Positions 32,917 to 42,708 are shown, counted from the first letter of the stretch. The stretch is DNA of 64,000 nt from Flavobacterium sp. HTF (GCF_003105115.1 NZ_QETH01000001.1:120876-184875), one strand, 5' to 3'. The notes: generated from the sequence alone by a model not told the origin. A program made the numbers and translations.

Positions 32917-33702
32917 ATGGAAAAAGTAAAAGCCAAAAAACATTTAGGACAGCATTTCCTTAAAGATGAAAGCATCGCAAAAGCAATTGCCGATACTTTG
33001 AGCTTAAAGGGATATGATGAGGTTTTAGAAATAGGACCAGGGATGGGTGTGCTCACTAAATATTTGCTTGACAAGCCAGTTAATACACACGTGATCGAGA
33101 TTGATGGAGAATCGGTGGTGTATTTGGGTGAAAATTATCCAAAATTAAAAGATAAAATTATCTCTCAGGATTTCCTGAAATACAATATTAAGGAGGTTTA
33201 TGAAAATAAGCAGTTCGCTATTATTGGAAATTTCCCTTATAATATTTCAACACAGATCGTTTTCAGAACTTTAGAATTCAAACATCAGATTCCTGAATTT
33301 TCAGGAATGTTTCAAAAAGAAGTTGCTGAACGCATCTGCGAGAAAAAAGGCTCAAAAGCTTACGGAATCTTATCCGTATTAGCCCAGGCTTTCTATGATA
33401 CAGAGTATTTATTTACTGTTGACGAAAATGTTTTTATTCCTCCGCCCAAGGTCAAGTCGGGTGTGATGAAAATGACCCGAAAGGAAGATTATAGTCTTCC
33501 TTGTGGTGAAAAGTTATTTTTTACGGTTGTAAAAACGGCTTTTCAGCAAAGAAGAAAAACATTACGTAACAGTTTGAAAACATTAAATTTATCAGATCAA
33601 TTGCGAGAAGACATTATCTTTGATAAACGTCCGGAGCAGCTTAGCGTTGACGAATTTATTGTTTTGACTCAAAAAATAGAAGCCGATGGAGTTCAAAGTT
33701 AG
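32917..33702 (+). CDS. rsmA: 16S rRNA (adenine(1518)-N(6)/adenine(1519)-N(6))-dimethyltransferase
   Basis: Start at the ATG at 32917 ([24 protein letters not shown]); the upstream in-frame ATG is less conserved in character. 261 residues. It dimethylates two adenines near the 3' end of 16S rRNA during 30S maturation. SAM-binding motif I is [10 protein letters not shown], the catalytic motif IV is NFPYNIS, and the C-terminal [12 protein letters not shown] helps rRNA binding. It overlaps the mgtE start by 17 bp, implying coupled expression. Confidence 0.97.
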   Translation: MEKVKAKKHLGQHFLKDESIAKAIADTLSLKGYDEVLEIGPGMGVLTKYLLDKPVNTHVIEIDGESVVYLGENYPKLKDKIISQDFLKYNIKEVYENKQFAIIGNFPYNISTQIVFRTLEFKHQIPEFSGMFQKEVAERICEKKGSKAYGILSVLAQAFYDTEYLFTVDENVFIPPPKVKSGVMKMTRKEDYSLPCGEKLFFTVVKTAFQQRRKTLRNSLKTLNLSDQLREDIIFDKRPEQLSVDEFIVLTQKIEADGVQS

Positions 33703-35035
33703 CAAAGAATTTATCCAGCAATTAGAGGAGCATATCGTTAAGAAAAATGACAATGAACTTGAAGTTTTACTTAATGATCTTCACCATGCCGATATCGCCG
33801 AAATCCTTGATGAATTGGATTTTGACGAAGCAACCTACATTTTTAAGGTTTTAGATAGTGATAAAACCGCAGAGATTCTTCTTGAATTGGAAGATGACCT
33901 TCGTGAAAATATCTTAAGCCGCCTTTCACCAAAAGAAATTGCAGAAGAGCTTGATGAGCTTGAGACAAACGATGCTGCCGATATTATTGCGGAACTTTCG
34001 CAGGAAATCAAAGCAGAAGTTATCTCGGAGTTAATTGACGTTGAACACGCAAAAGACATTGTCGATCTATTACGCTATGATGAAAACACAGCGGGTGGTC
34101 TGATGGGGAAAGAGCTGGTCAAAGTCAACGAAAACTGGAATGTACTTACTTGTGTAAAAGAAATGCGTATTCAGGCAGAAAACGTTTCCAGGGTACATTC
34201 TATTTATGTGGTTGATGATGAGAACCGATTAAAAGGAAGATTATCATTAAAAGATTTATTGACTTCTTCTACCAAAACACAAATTGGTGACGTTTATATC
34301 CGTAAGTTAAATTTTGTAAACGTAGATACCGAAGATGTTGAGGTAGCACGTATTATGCAAAAATATGACTTGGAAGCGATTCCGGTTGTAGATGAATTAG
34401 GCCGACTTGTTGGAAGAATTACAATTGATGATATCGTAGATGTAATCAAGGACGAAGCCGATAAGGATTACCAGTTAGCTGCGGGTATTACACAGGACAT
34501 TGAAACAAATGACAGTGTTCTGGAATTAACAAAAGCACGTTTACCGTGGCTTTTGATAGGAATGGTGATCGAAATTGTCGCTTCTTTTGTTTTAAAAGAC
34601 AATGAAACCGCTTTTCAGAAATATTCAACCTTAATTATTTTCGTGCCGTTGCTTTCGGCTACAGCCGGAAATATTGGAGTTCAGGCATCTGCAATTGTTG
34701 TGCAGGGTTTGGCAAACGGAACCTTGAAAGAATTCAGCAGAAGTTATTTTAGTAAAGAGCTTACTGTTTCGATGATTTCCGGAAGTATAATTTCGCTGCT
34801 TCTGCTTGGATATCACTCTCTCATGTACGGACAGTATTTAGTTGGAATAGCCATTTCGATTTCTATGATAGTGGTGATTATGTTTGCTGCAATTTTAGGA
34901 ACCCTTGTACCGCTTTTTCTTCATAAAAATAAAATTGATCCTGCAATTGCGACAGGGCCGTTTATTACCACTACCAATGACGTTTTTGGAATTATGCTTT
35001 ATTTTGGAGTAGCCAAAATAATTCTCGGGTTTTAG
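33686..35035 (+). CDS. mgtE: Magnesium transporter MgtE
   Basis: 449 residues with the full MgtE plan: cytosolic N domain of helical repeats (about 1-130, [22 protein letters not shown]), a CBS pair (about 140-255, [26 protein letters not shown] and [23 protein letters not shown]), a plug helix and five membrane segments. [18 protein letters not shown] is the pore signature. CBS and N domains sense cytosolic Mg2+ and gate the channel. Its translation starts inside rsmA. Confidence 0.96.
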   Translation: MEFKVSKEFIQQLEEHIVKKNDNELEVLLNDLHHADIAEILDELDFDEATYIFKVLDSDKTAEILLELEDDLRENILSRLSPKEIAEELDELETNDAADIIAELSQEIKAEVISELIDVEHAKDIVDLLRYDENTAGGLMGKELVKVNENWNVLTCVKEMRIQAENVSRVHSIYVVDDENRLKGRLSLKDLLTSSTKTQIGDVYIRKLNFVNVDTEDVEVARIMQKYDLEAIPVVDELGRLVGRITIDDIVDVIKDEADKDYQLAAGITQDIETNDSVLELTKARLPWLLIGMVIEIVASFVLKDNETAFQKYSTLIIFVPLLSATAGNIGVQASAIVVQGLANGTLKEFSRSYFSKELTVSMISGSIISLLLLGYHSLMYGQYLVGIAISISMIVVIMFAAILGTLVPLFLHKNKIDPAIATGPFITTTNDVFGIMLYFGVAKIILGF

Positions 35036-35147
35036 ATTTTTGCCACAAATTCATTTATTATAGTGATTTAAAATCTATAAAATCTCTGTAATTTGTGACG
35101 GGAAAATATGCTGTAAATCAGCCGAAAATAAATTAAAACCAACCAAG

Positions 35148-35924
35148 ATGAAAGTACACATTATTGGAGGAGGAAACCTTGGTGTTTCTATAGCTCTGGG
35201 AATTGCAAAGTTCTCTAAAAACAATCAGGTTACCGTTACGAGAAGAAATATTGCCAGTATTCAGTATCTGACAGAATACGGGATTACAGTATCTTCAGAT
35301 AATAAACATAATATTGAGGAAGCTGATGTGGTAATTTTGACAATCAAACCTTATCAGGTAGATACCGTTTTTGCCGAAATCTTACCAGTTATCAAAAACA
35401 AAACAATTGCTTCTGCCGTAAGCGGTTTATCTTTGGATATGCTGCAAACCAAAACTAATAGCGAATATCCTGTAGTTCGCATCATGCCAAACATTGCAGC
35501 GCAGTTCGGAGAATCGGCAACTTGTATTTCTTTCCCGGAAAAGGACAGGGAAAAAGCATTACCGATTGTTGACTTATTTCAGGATTTAGGAACTGCTCCG
35601 GTAATCGATGAAAAACTGATGGATGCAGCGACAGTTTTGGGTGCCTGTGGTACTGCATATGCATTACGTTACATTCGTGCCTCTATGCAGGCCGGAATTG
35701 AAATAGGATTCGATTCTAATACAGCTTTGGCAATTGCTGCCCAAACGGTAAAAGGAGCCGCTAAAATGCTTTTGGAAGAAAAAGTACATCCGGAACAATT
35801 AATCGACCGTGTTACAACTCCACAAGGCTGTACAATTGTAGGTCTGAACGAAATGGAACATAATGGTTTCAGTTCGTCTTTAATCAAAGGAATTAAGACT
35901 TCCCTGAAACAGATTAAAGGATAG
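35148..35924 (+). CDS. proC: Pyrroline-5-carboxylate reductase
   Basis: 258 residues; reduces pyrroline-5-carboxylate to proline with NAD(P)H, the last step of proline synthesis. N-terminal GGGNLGVSIALGI is the dinucleotide fold loop, VVRIMPNIAAQ the substrate-region motif, and the C-terminal helical dimer part shows VTTPQGCTIVGLNEME, the family's VTSPGGTTxxGL-like signature with Gln and Cys substitutions. Followed by a convergent terminator. Confidence 0.93.
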   Translation: MKVHIIGGGNLGVSIALGIAKFSKNNQVTVTRRNIASIQYLTEYGITVSSDNKHNIEEADVVILTIKPYQVDTVFAEILPVIKNKTIASAVSGLSLDMLQTKTNSEYPVVRIMPNIAAQFGESATCISFPEKDREKALPIVDLFQDLGTAPVIDEKLMDAATVLGACGTAYALRYIRASMQAGIEIGFDSNTALAIAAQTVKGAAKMLLEEKVHPEQLIDRVTTPQGCTIVGLNEMEHNGFSSSLIKGIKTSLKQIKG

Positions 35925-35947
35925 TTTTAAAGAAAATTGTAATATCT

Positions 35948-35996
35948 AAAATTCCAAATTCCAACTTCAAGAGTCGGTATTTGGAATTTTATTTTT
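35948..35996. terminator. Bidirectional terminator (proC / lipoprotein)
   Basis: Stem aaaattccaaat/atttggaatttt (12 bp) with a 19-nt loop between the converging genes. Confidence 0.75.
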
Positions 35997-36522
35997 TAAT
36001 CAATTGAATGTATTTCCTTCCACAATCTTCAATCTTGGTGTAAGAATTCATTGCATTCCCATAATTCTGAATAGTGAGTGTATCCTGAACATAACTGGCA
36101 TCAATGTCAACGGGAATTTCCATTTCTTTAGAACCCGATTCTGAAATGGAATCATTTTCCTCTTCGTCACTGATATCGCCTTCATAATAATCCCATTGGA
36201 TTCCTTTTAAAACTAAATTTTTTTCTCCCGATTCTTCTGTTAGCAGAGCTATACCTTTTAAATTTTTCGATTTTGTTTTGAAAATGTAGCTATAACCACT
36301 TTTGGTTTTAATTATTTCTATAGACACTTTACATTCACTGTTATTGCCAGGTTCCGTTTGGGTTGTATAAATTCCTTCGATAGAATTTTTGCTTTTATTT
36401 GCCTGAAGAAGAACAGACTGCTCCGATTGGGTTGTTTCAATACCGGATTCGGGAATTTTATTATTACAGGCCAATACAATAAGAGAAGTAGAGATATAGA
36501 AGATTTTCTTTTGGATATTCAT
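35989..36522 (-). CDS. Lipoprotein, unknown function
   Basis: 177 residues. Signal MNIQKKIFYISTSLIVLACNNK with lipobox LIVLAC. The middle is TKSGYSYIFKTKSKNLKGIALL and a highly acidic stretch GDISDEEENDSISESGSKE. Two further cysteines (ECKVS and EDCGRK) could form a disulfide. No domain recognised. It begins 4 bp after the nhaA stop on the same strand, so it is probably co-transcribed with that antiporter. Confidence 0.72.
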   Translation of the reverse strand: MNIQKKIFYISTSLIVLACNNKIPESGIETTQSEQSVLLQANKSKNSIEGIYTTQTEPGNNSECKVSIEIIKTKSGYSYIFKTKSKNLKGIALLTEESGEKNLVLKGIQWDYYEGDISDEEENDSISESGSKEMEIPVDIDASYVQDTLTIQNYGNAMNSYTKIEDCGRKYIQLIKK

Positions 36523-36526
36523 TTTT

Positions 36527-37669
36527 TTAATCCGTTTTTCGGGTTAGTAAATATTTCAGATAGACAAATCCAAAAACTGCAGCAAGCGTAGAAGCTATCA
36601 GAATTGCAATTTTTGAGAATACAATTGTTTCAGGATTCTGAAAAGCCAATATGGTTATAAAAATGGACATTGTAAAACCAATTCCGCCCAGCATTCCTGC
36701 TCCCAGAATATGGTTCCATTTCAGGCTTTTCGGTAAAGTGCAAATACCGGAATTAACTCCGATGAAAGAAAAAAGCAAAATACCGATCGGTTTTCCCAAA
36801 ACCAGCCCCAAAATAATTCCAATTGTATTAGGATGACTTAAACCCGTATGCCAATCTGATTCTATTGATATGCAGGTGTTTGCAATTGCAAAAAGTGGAA
36901 GTATGAATAAAGCAACAGGTTTATGTAAGAAGTGTTGCAACTTGTACGAGGTTGATTTTTTTCCGCCATCTCCAAACGGAATAACAAAAGCTAAAATTAC
37001 CCCCGTAATCGTAGCATGAACGCCGGAGTTTAGCATAAAATACCACATGGCAACTCCGCCAATTAAATACGGAATGATATTATACACTTTCTTTCGGTTC
37101 AGAATAAAAAGAAAGATCCAAATTCCTAAAGCGATAGCAAGATTTACGAAGGAGATTGAATTCGTATAAAAAACAGCGATAACAATTATAGCGCCCAGAT
37201 CGTCAATTACGGCAAGTGCGGTTAAAAATATTTTTAGTGATGCAGGAACTTTATTCCCCAGCAGGGATAAGATTCCAATGGCAAAAGCAATATCCGTGGC
37301 CATTGGAATTCCTGCCCCATTTTGGGTCGCAGTTCCATAATTTAAGGCCAGAAAGATTGATGCCGGGATAAACATGCCGCCAAAAGCAGCCATTATCGGT
37401 AATGCAGCGTTTTTTATATTAGATAATTCACCATGATAAATTTCGCGTTCTAATTCTAAACCAATTAATAAAAAGAAAATGGTCATTAAACCATCGTTTA
37501 TCCAGTGTGTGATGGAATGACCACCAAAATCCTTTTCCCAAAATGAAACATAAGGTATTTGAAAAGAAGAATTTGCCAGTAAAAGTGATAATATAGTCAC
37601 AAACAGCAAAATGATCCCTCCGGATTTTTCATTTTCAAAAAAAGCTTTAAAAGTTTTGGTCATTTTCAT
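36527..37669 (-). CDS. nhaA: Na+/H+ antiporter NhaA
   Basis: 380 residues, about 12 hydrophobic segments. Transport residues are visible: Asp in MATDIAFAIGILSLLG and the paired Asp in ALAVIDDLGAIIVIAVF, both of the classic NhaA set. It expels Na+ in exchange for H+ at alkaline pH. At the start, FFENEKSGGIILLFVTILSLLLANS is typical. Length close to family norm. The start is 37669, or the second Met two codons later. Divergent from the 2-hydroxyacid dehydrogenase. Confidence 0.95.
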   Translation of the reverse strand: MKMTKTFKAFFENEKSGGIILLFVTILSLLLANSSFQIPYVSFWEKDFGGHSITHWINDGLMTIFFLLIGLELEREIYHGELSNIKNAALPIMAAFGGMFIPASIFLALNYGTATQNGAGIPMATDIAFAIGILSLLGNKVPASLKIFLTALAVIDDLGAIIVIAVFYTNSISFVNLAIALGIWIFLFILNRKKVYNIIPYLIGGVAMWYFMLNSGVHATITGVILAFVIPFGDGGKKSTSYKLQHFLHKPVALFILPLFAIANTCISIESDWHTGLSHPNTIGIILGLVLGKPIGILLFSFIGVNSGICTLPKSLKWNHILGAGMLGGIGFTMSIFITILAFQNPETIVFSKIAILIASTLAAVFGFVYLKYLLTRKTD

Positions 37670-37821
37670 TGTAGAAAGATTCTGCAGATTTAAAATGTAA
37701 TGAGATTAATGCAAATACGCGGTTACCTTCAAAGTTAAAAAAAATATGCCCAATAAAAAATTTACTACATTTTGTTTGAATGTGAAGCTTATTTTCAAAT
37801 TCAATAATAAAGAATAAGCTG

Positions 37822-37829
37822 TATTTTTG
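37822..37829 (+). promoter_or_regulatory. -7 element for the hydroxyacid dehydrogenase
   Basis: TATTTTTG fits TAnnTTTG, 23 bp upstream of the start. Confidence 0.4.
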
Positions 37830-37851
37830 TTTCACATTTAAATGAAAAGAA

Positions 37852-38802
37852 ATGAGCACTAAAATTTTACATATAGATAGTAATAACCCTATTCTTTGGG
37901 CACAGCTGGAAGAAGCTGGTTTTGAAAATCATGCGGATTTTAAATCTGATAAAGAAGAAATTGAAGCCAAAATTCAGGATTATAACGGAATTGTAATCCG
38001 TAGCCGTTTTAAGATTGATAAAACTTTTCTGGATAAAGCTGTCAATTTGCAATTTATTGCTAGAGTGGGAGCGGGTCTGGAAAGTATTGATTGTGAGTAT
38101 GCTGAAGCGAAAGGAATCAATCTGATAGCGGCACCGGAAGGTAATCGCAACGCTGTTGCAGAACACACGCTTGGCGTAATTTTATCATTATTTAATAATC
38201 TGAACCAGGCCGACGCCGAAATAAAAGCCGGACAGTGGAACAGGGAAAGTAACCGTGGTCACGAACTGGATTTAAAAACAGTTGGGATTATTGGTTACGG
38301 AAATATGGGTAAAGCTTTTGCAAAAAAACTTCGTGGTTTTGAAACCAAGGTTTTATGTTATGATATTTTGGATAATGTCGGAGATGAAAATGCGACACAG
38401 GTATCGCTCCGGGAATTACAGGAAAAGGCAGATGTCTTAAGTTTGCATCTTCCATGGACACCCGAAACCGACAAAATGGTAAATGCCGGTTTTATAAATG
38501 CATTTTCAAAACCATTTTGGATTATAAATACTTCACGCGGTAAAAACATTGTCACAGCAGATTTAGTGGAAGCAATGAAGTCTAAAAAGATTCTTGGAGC
38601 CGGATTGGATGTTCTGGAGTATGAGAAATTATCTTTTGAAACCCTTTTTCAGGATAAAAACACTCCCGAAGCTTTTCAGTATTTACTGGAAGCTAAAAAT
38701 GTTTTGCTGACTCCTCACATAGCGGGATGGACGTTTGAAAGCCATGAGCGGCTGGCTCAGGTAATTGTAGATAAAATTAAAGCACTGTATGCTTCTTCTT
38801 AA
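37852..38802 (+). CDS. D-2-hydroxyacid dehydrogenase (SerA/phosphoglycerate dehydrogenase-like)
   Basis: 316 residues. Nucleotide-binding GIIGYGNMGKAFAKKLRGF, the catalytic Arg in IINTSRGKNIV, a Glu in the ILGAGLDVLEYE region, and the His pair loop LLTPHIAGWTFES fit the NAD-dependent D-2-hydroxyacid family. FIARVGAGLESIDCEYAEAKGI is the usual substrate-region motif. There is no ACT or ASB regulatory domain, so a role in serine synthesis is possible but not certain. Substrate unproven. Confidence 0.9.
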   Translation: MSTKILHIDSNNPILWAQLEEAGFENHADFKSDKEEIEAKIQDYNGIVIRSRFKIDKTFLDKAVNLQFIARVGAGLESIDCEYAEAKGINLIAAPEGNRNAVAEHTLGVILSLFNNLNQADAEIKAGQWNRESNRGHELDLKTVGIIGYGNMGKAFAKKLRGFETKVLCYDILDNVGDENATQVSLRELQEKADVLSLHLPWTPETDKMVNAGFINAFSKPFWIINTSRGKNIVTADLVEAMKSKKILGAGLDVLEYEKLSFETLFQDKNTPEAFQYLLEAKNVLLTPHIAGWTFESHERLAQVIVDKIKALYASS

Positions 38803-38991
38803 CATTTGTTTTGGGTTTAAATAACGAGCATTTTCTTGTAAATATTATATTGATAATTAGTTTTATTTGTTAATTTTTAATAATATTGCTTCGAAATTTT
38901 TTAAAGAATAAATCTAAATAAGATAATTTTTTGAGAAGAAGGAGTAACCGAAAATCCGAAAGAGTAGGAATAAACTAACTAATTTATTATT

Positions 38992-39417
38992 ATGATTGAA
39001 TGGTACAAAAAGGTGGTTTTTGAAAACTATGCAAACTTTAAAGGTCGTGCAAGAAGAAGTGAATATTGGTATTTTGCACTTGCGAATGCATTAATTTCTA
39101 TTTTATTAGTTGTAATAGGAGCTGTAGTAGGAGGAATTTTTGGAGATGCTCTTACCGGAGGAATTATCGGATATGTTCTTTTTGGTCTTTATACTCTGGC
39201 GACTATTCTTCCTGGCTTAGGTGTAGTAGTGAGAAGACTTCATGATGTTGGAAAAAGCGGTTGGTTTTATCTAGTTGCTTTTATTCCGTTTGTTGGAGGA
39301 ATCTGGATATTAATCTTATTCTGTACAGAAGGTAACCGTGGCCCAAATCAATATGGTCCGGATCCTAAAAATGAAATAGAAGAGATTAACGAAATTGGAA
39401 AAGTTGAATTACAATAA
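38992..39417 (+). CDS. DUF805 membrane protein, copy 1
   Basis: 141 residues with hydrophobic segments and the family's motifs: FKGRARRSEYWYF, VVRRLHDVGKSGWF and GNRGPNQYGPDPKNE. DUF805 proteins are small inner-membrane proteins of unknown function in many bacteria. This copy and those at 39801 and 40328 are close paralogues; the first bases of the genes (atgattgaatggta...) are nearly identical between copies 1 and 2. The TM2 gene follows 14 bp later. Confidence 0.9.
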   Translation: MIEWYKKVVFENYANFKGRARRSEYWYFALANALISILLVVIGAVVGGIFGDALTGGIIGYVLFGLYTLATILPGLGVVVRRLHDVGKSGWFYLVAFIPFVGGIWILILFCTEGNRGPNQYGPDPKNEIEEINEIGKVELQ

Positions 39418-39431
39418 ATAATATATAAACT

Positions 39432-39713
39432 ATGGAAACTACAAAACCAGAATCGTGGAATACTCCACAAGCACCAAGAGAAGAAAATAAAAAAGTTGTT
39501 GCAGGAATTCTTGCTATTTTATTAGGAGGACTTGGAGTGCATAAATTTATCTTAGGATACACACAAGAAGGAATTATTCAGCTTGTAATCAGCATTGTTA
39601 GCTGTGGGGCAATTGGAGGAATTATTGGACTTATCGAAGGTATTATATACCTGACAAAAACAGACGAAGAGTTTTACCAGACTTACCAGGTTGGTAAGAA
39701 AGGCTGGTTCTAA
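39432..39713 (+). CDS. TM2 domain protein
   Basis: 93 residues. KKVVAGILAILLGGLGVHKFILGYTQEGIIQLV is a classic TM2 domain (two membrane segments with the GxxGxHKFYLG loop), followed by SCGAIGGIIGLIEGIIYLTKT. TM2 proteins are often found beside other membrane proteins of unknown function. It sits between DUF805 copies 1 and 2 and is followed by a terminator. Confidence 0.9.
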   Translation: METTKPESWNTPQAPREENKKVVAGILAILLGGLGVHKFILGYTQEGIIQLVISIVSCGAIGGIIGLIEGIIYLTKTDEEFYQTYQVGKKGWF

Positions 39714-39720
39714 ATAACAG

Positions 39721-39755
39721 AAAATCCCATTCGAAAAGAATGGGATTTCTTTTTA
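39721..39755 (+). terminator. Terminator after TM2 gene
   Basis: aaatcccattc/gaatgggattt (11 bp) then a T-run. It separates DUF805 copy 1 and TM2 from the later copies. Confidence 0.85.
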
Positions 39756-39800
39756 AGGATAATTCCAAACTTGGATAATTTAAAAATATAGAAATCAATT

Positions 39801-40223
39801 ATGATTGAATGGTATAAAAAAGTAGTTTTTGAGAACTATGCAAATTTTAATGGCAGAGCCAGAAGAAGTGAATACTGGTATTTTATACTGGCGCAAATTT
39901 TAATTTTCCTGATTATTATAGGACTGGGAATATCTCTGGGAAGCTTTTTCGATAATGCAGATGATGCTTTTTTTGTAGCATTTGGATTTTGTGGTCTTTA
40001 CTTTCTGGCTATTTTAATACCCTATTTAGCATTAGTTGTAAGAAGATTACATGATATTGGAAAAAGCGGATGGTTTTATTTTATTCGTTTTGTACCGTTT
40101 ATTGGCGGAATATGGATACTGGTTTTAATGTGTACTGAAGGGAATTTTGGTTTAAATAATTATGGACCAGATCCAAAAGATACGTTTGATGAAATGGAAG
40201 AAATTGGGAAAGAAGCAATTTAA
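39801..40223 (+). CDS. DUF805 membrane protein, copy 2
   Basis: 140 residues, nearly colinear with copy 1: FNGRARRSEYWYFILAQ, VVRRLHDIGKSGWFYFIRFVPFIGGIW and GLNNYGPDPKD, plus an internal acidic loop FFDNADDAFF not found in copy 1. Same membrane pattern. It probably arose by tandem duplication. Function unknown. Confidence 0.9.
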   Translation: MIEWYKKVVFENYANFNGRARRSEYWYFILAQILIFLIIIGLGISLGSFFDNADDAFFVAFGFCGLYFLAILIPYLALVVRRLHDIGKSGWFYFIRFVPFIGGIWILVLMCTEGNFGLNNYGPDPKDTFDEMEEIGKEAI

Positions 40224-40327
40224 TCACGACAGACAAATGTCTTTTCCTGTTATAAAAATAACTTTTACGAGTGTGGTTATGTTTTTAAACATATAATCTT
40301 GCGCTCTAATTTTAAAAAAAAAATATT

Positions 40328-40708
40328 ATGTTAGAAACGTACAAAAAGGTAGTTTTAGAGAATTATGCTAATTTTAATGGCAGAGCCAGAAGAAAGGAAT
40401 ATTGGATGTTTTTCTTAGCAAATGTTATCATCTCAATTGTACTGGGTATAGTAGATGGTATTGCAGGTTTAACTTTTGGACCGTCAAAAACAGGGATATT
40501 AGGACTAATATACAACATGGCAGTTTTAATTCCTTCTATTGCAGTTGCTGTAAGAAGAATGCATGATGTTGGAAAAAGTGGCTGGTTTGTTCTTATTCCT
40601 GTATACAATTTAATATTAGCATGTACTGAAGGAGAAAAAGGGCCAAATGAATACGGTGCAGATCCTAAAAATCAACTTGAAGAAATCAATCAGATTGGAC
40701 AAGAATAA
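40328..40708 (+). CDS. DUF805 membrane protein, copy 3
   Basis: 126 residues, shorter than copies 1 and 2 because the loop between the first and second membrane segments is reduced. FNGRARRKEYWMFF, VRRMHDVGKSGWFVLI and GPNEYGADPKN are conserved. More diverged in sequence than copies 1 and 2 are from each other. It converges on the OlsF-like gene, with a shared terminator. Confidence 0.9.
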   Translation: MLETYKKVVLENYANFNGRARRKEYWMFFLANVIISIVLGIVDGIAGLTFGPSKTGILGLIYNMAVLIPSIAVAVRRMHDVGKSGWFVLIPVYNLILACTEGEKGPNEYGADPKNQLEEINQIGQE

Positions 40709-40735
40709 AGATCATTCTTTAAAAAAAATTGTAAT

Positions 40736-40767
40736 AAAAAACCCGTTTCATTCGAAACGGGTTTTTG
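40736..40767. terminator. Bidirectional terminator (DUF805 copy 3 / OlsF-like gene)
   Basis: Stem aaaaacccgtttc/gaaacgggttttt (13 bp) with a 4-nt loop, flanked by A and T runs. Confidence 0.9.
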
Positions 40768-40785
40768 TTTTTATGTTAAGCTTGC

Positions 40786-42588
40786 CTAATCTTCTTTTTC
40801 AGATAATTTGCGCTCTAATTCTATTTGAAATTCCTCTATTACAGGTTTCATAGTGCTTTCGGGAATATCAGCGATTCTGATGTACATTAAGCCGTCTATG
40901 GCGTTATTAAATAACGGGTCAACGTTAAAAGCTACCACTCTTGCATTTTGTTTGATATACTTCTTAATTAAAACAGGCAAACGTAAATTTCCAGGCTCTA
41001 ACTCATCAATGATTTTGTCGAATTTATTTAAGTCAGATTCAGCCTCATCAAAGATAAAATCCTTATCAGCATCTTTCAGTTTTACTTTATAGGCTTTCTT
41101 TGGATGGATGTATTGTGCAATGTACGGGTCATAATAATTGGATTTCATAAACTCAATCATTAATGATTTAGAGAAATCAGAAAACTGATTGCTTATACTT
41201 ACACCACCTAATAAATATTTGTGTTCCGGGTAACGTAACGTTGTATGGATAATACCTTTCCATAACAGGAATAAAGGCATTGGTTTTTGCTGATAATCCC
41301 TGATAATGAAAGCACGTCCCATTTCGATGGATTTGTGCATCATATCATGCAATTCCGGTTCAAACCTGAAAAGGTCATTCAGATAAAAACCTTCAATTCC
41401 GTATTTTGGGTAAATTTCAGAACCTAACCCCATGCGGTAAGCACCGGCGATTTTTTTTGTATCATCATCCCATAAAAACATATGGTGATAATATTGGTCA
41501 AATTTATCAATGTCGATAGATTCGTTGGTTCCTTCACCGACTTCGCGGAAAGTAATTTCACGTAAACGGCCAATTTCATGAAGGACATTCGGAATTTCTT
41601 TTGCTCTGGCAAAAAAGACTTCATAGTTTTTACTTTGCAATAAGCGGCAATCGCTGTTTCTCAAAGCATTAACTTCATCAATCATTTTTAATTCGTTCGC
41701 AGGCGTAACGATTTTTTTAGGCGCTTTCGGAATTTTAAGACTGGCAGTATCAATCAGTTTGGTGTCCTTTTCAAAAGGATTTGCCAGCATATAAGTTTTC
41801 TTTCTTAAGAATTCTGAATATTCTTCGAAAGATTCAATTTCGTTTTGCTCATTGACAGAAATTGGTTTACCAATACGAACTTTAATTACACGATCTTTTT
41901 GCGTAAGCAATTCAGATGGCAGTTTTGCTGTACGCAGAGTGTCATCAATTTTAGAAAGCCAGTAAAATAATCGGCTGTTTTTTGCGTGAAAATAAATCGG
42001 TACAACCGGAACTTTTGCTTTCCTGATTAGTTTCAGGGCACCTTCTTCCCATGGTTTGTCAACTACTAATTTTCCGTCTTTATAAGTCGAAACTTCACCG
42101 GCAGGAAAAATCCCTAAAGGTTTACCATCACTCAAATGGCGTAAAGTTTCCTTAATCCCGACTACACTTGATTTTGCATCCTTATGATTTTCAAAAGGAT
42201 TGACAGGCATAATGTATTTTTTTAGCGGAACAATTCGGTGCAGTAAAAAATTGGCGATAATTTTGAAATTAGGTTCTCTTTCAAGCATTAATTTCAATAA
42301 TAAAATGCCATCAATTCCTCCAAGCGGATGGTTTGAGATGGTAATATAGGCGCCATCTTTTGGTAAGCGTTTTAAATCTTCTTCAGGAATTTCGAATTTA
42401 ATTTCCATTTCATCCAAAATTCCGTTTAAAAATGCAACGTCCTCTAAATGTTTATTATGGTCATAAATCTTGTTCAGGGTAGATATCTTAAGAACCTTCA
42501 TAAGCATCCAGCCCGAAAAAGTACCCAGTACTCCGTACTTGTCAACATTTATTGCCTTTGCAACTTCTTTCGCGGTAACTAAACCCAT
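40786..42588 (-). CDS. olsF: OlsF-like bifunctional acyltransferase (aminolipid synthesis)
   Basis: 600 residues with two acyltransferase halves. The N-terminal PlsC/OlsA-like domain (about 55-260) shows NHPLGGIDG (His87, Asp93) and FPAGEVST (about 161-168). The C-terminal GNAT-like N-acyltransferase domain (about 300-510) includes ARAKEIPNVLHEIGRLREITFREVGEG and LLGGVSISNQFSDFSKSLM, typical of OlsB/hemolysin-type proteins. OlsF enzymes, known from Flavobacterium and Serratia, first acylate the amine of ornithine (C-terminal part) and then the lyso-lipid hydroxyl (N-terminal part) to give ornithine lipids. Glycine or another amino acid is possible. A TATCTTTG element (42619-42626) lies upstream on the minus strand. 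Confidence 0.82.
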   Translation of the reverse strand: MGLVTAKEVAKAINVDKYGVLGTFSGWMLMKVLKISTLNKIYDHNKHLEDVAFLNGILDEMEIKFEIPEEDLKRLPKDGAYITISNHPLGGIDGILLLKLMLEREPNFKIIANFLLHRIVPLKKYIMPVNPFENHKDAKSSVVGIKETLRHLSDGKPLGIFPAGEVSTYKDGKLVVDKPWEEGALKLIRKAKVPVVPIYFHAKNSRLFYWLSKIDDTLRTAKLPSELLTQKDRVIKVRIGKPISVNEQNEIESFEEYSEFLRKKTYMLANPFEKDTKLIDTASLKIPKAPKKIVTPANELKMIDEVNALRNSDCRLLQSKNYEVFFARAKEIPNVLHEIGRLREITFREVGEGTNESIDIDKFDQYYHHMFLWDDDTKKIAGAYRMGLGSEIYPKYGIEGFYLNDLFRFEPELHDMMHKSIEMGRAFIIRDYQQKPMPLFLLWKGIIHTTLRYPEHKYLLGGVSISNQFSDFSKSLMIEFMKSNYYDPYIAQYIHPKKAYKVKLKDADKDFIFDEAESDLNKFDKIIDELEPGNLRLPVLIKKYIKQNARVVAFNVDPLFNNAIDGLMYIRIADIPESTMKPVIEEFQIELERKLSEKED

Positions 42589-42618
42589 GTACTATTTTTA
42601 ATTTATTAGAGCAGCGAA

Positions 42619-42626
42619 CAAAGATA
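42619..42626 (-). promoter_or_regulatory. -7 element for OlsF-like gene
   Basis: caaagata reads TATCTTTG on the minus strand, fitting TAnnTTTG, 31 bp before the start. A TTTG lies 26 bp further upstream, slightly far. Confidence 0.45.
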
Positions 42627-42678
42627 ACAAAAAACTCTACTTTTTGTAGTTTCAAACATAAACTTTCCACTTTTTTAT

Positions 42679-42686
42679 TACATTTG
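42679..42686 (+). promoter_or_regulatory. -7 element for xth
   Basis: TACATTTG fits TAnnTTTG, 23 bp before the start at 42709. Confidence 0.45.
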
Positions 42687-42708
42687 AAATCCTAAAAAAA
42701 AAACTGTA

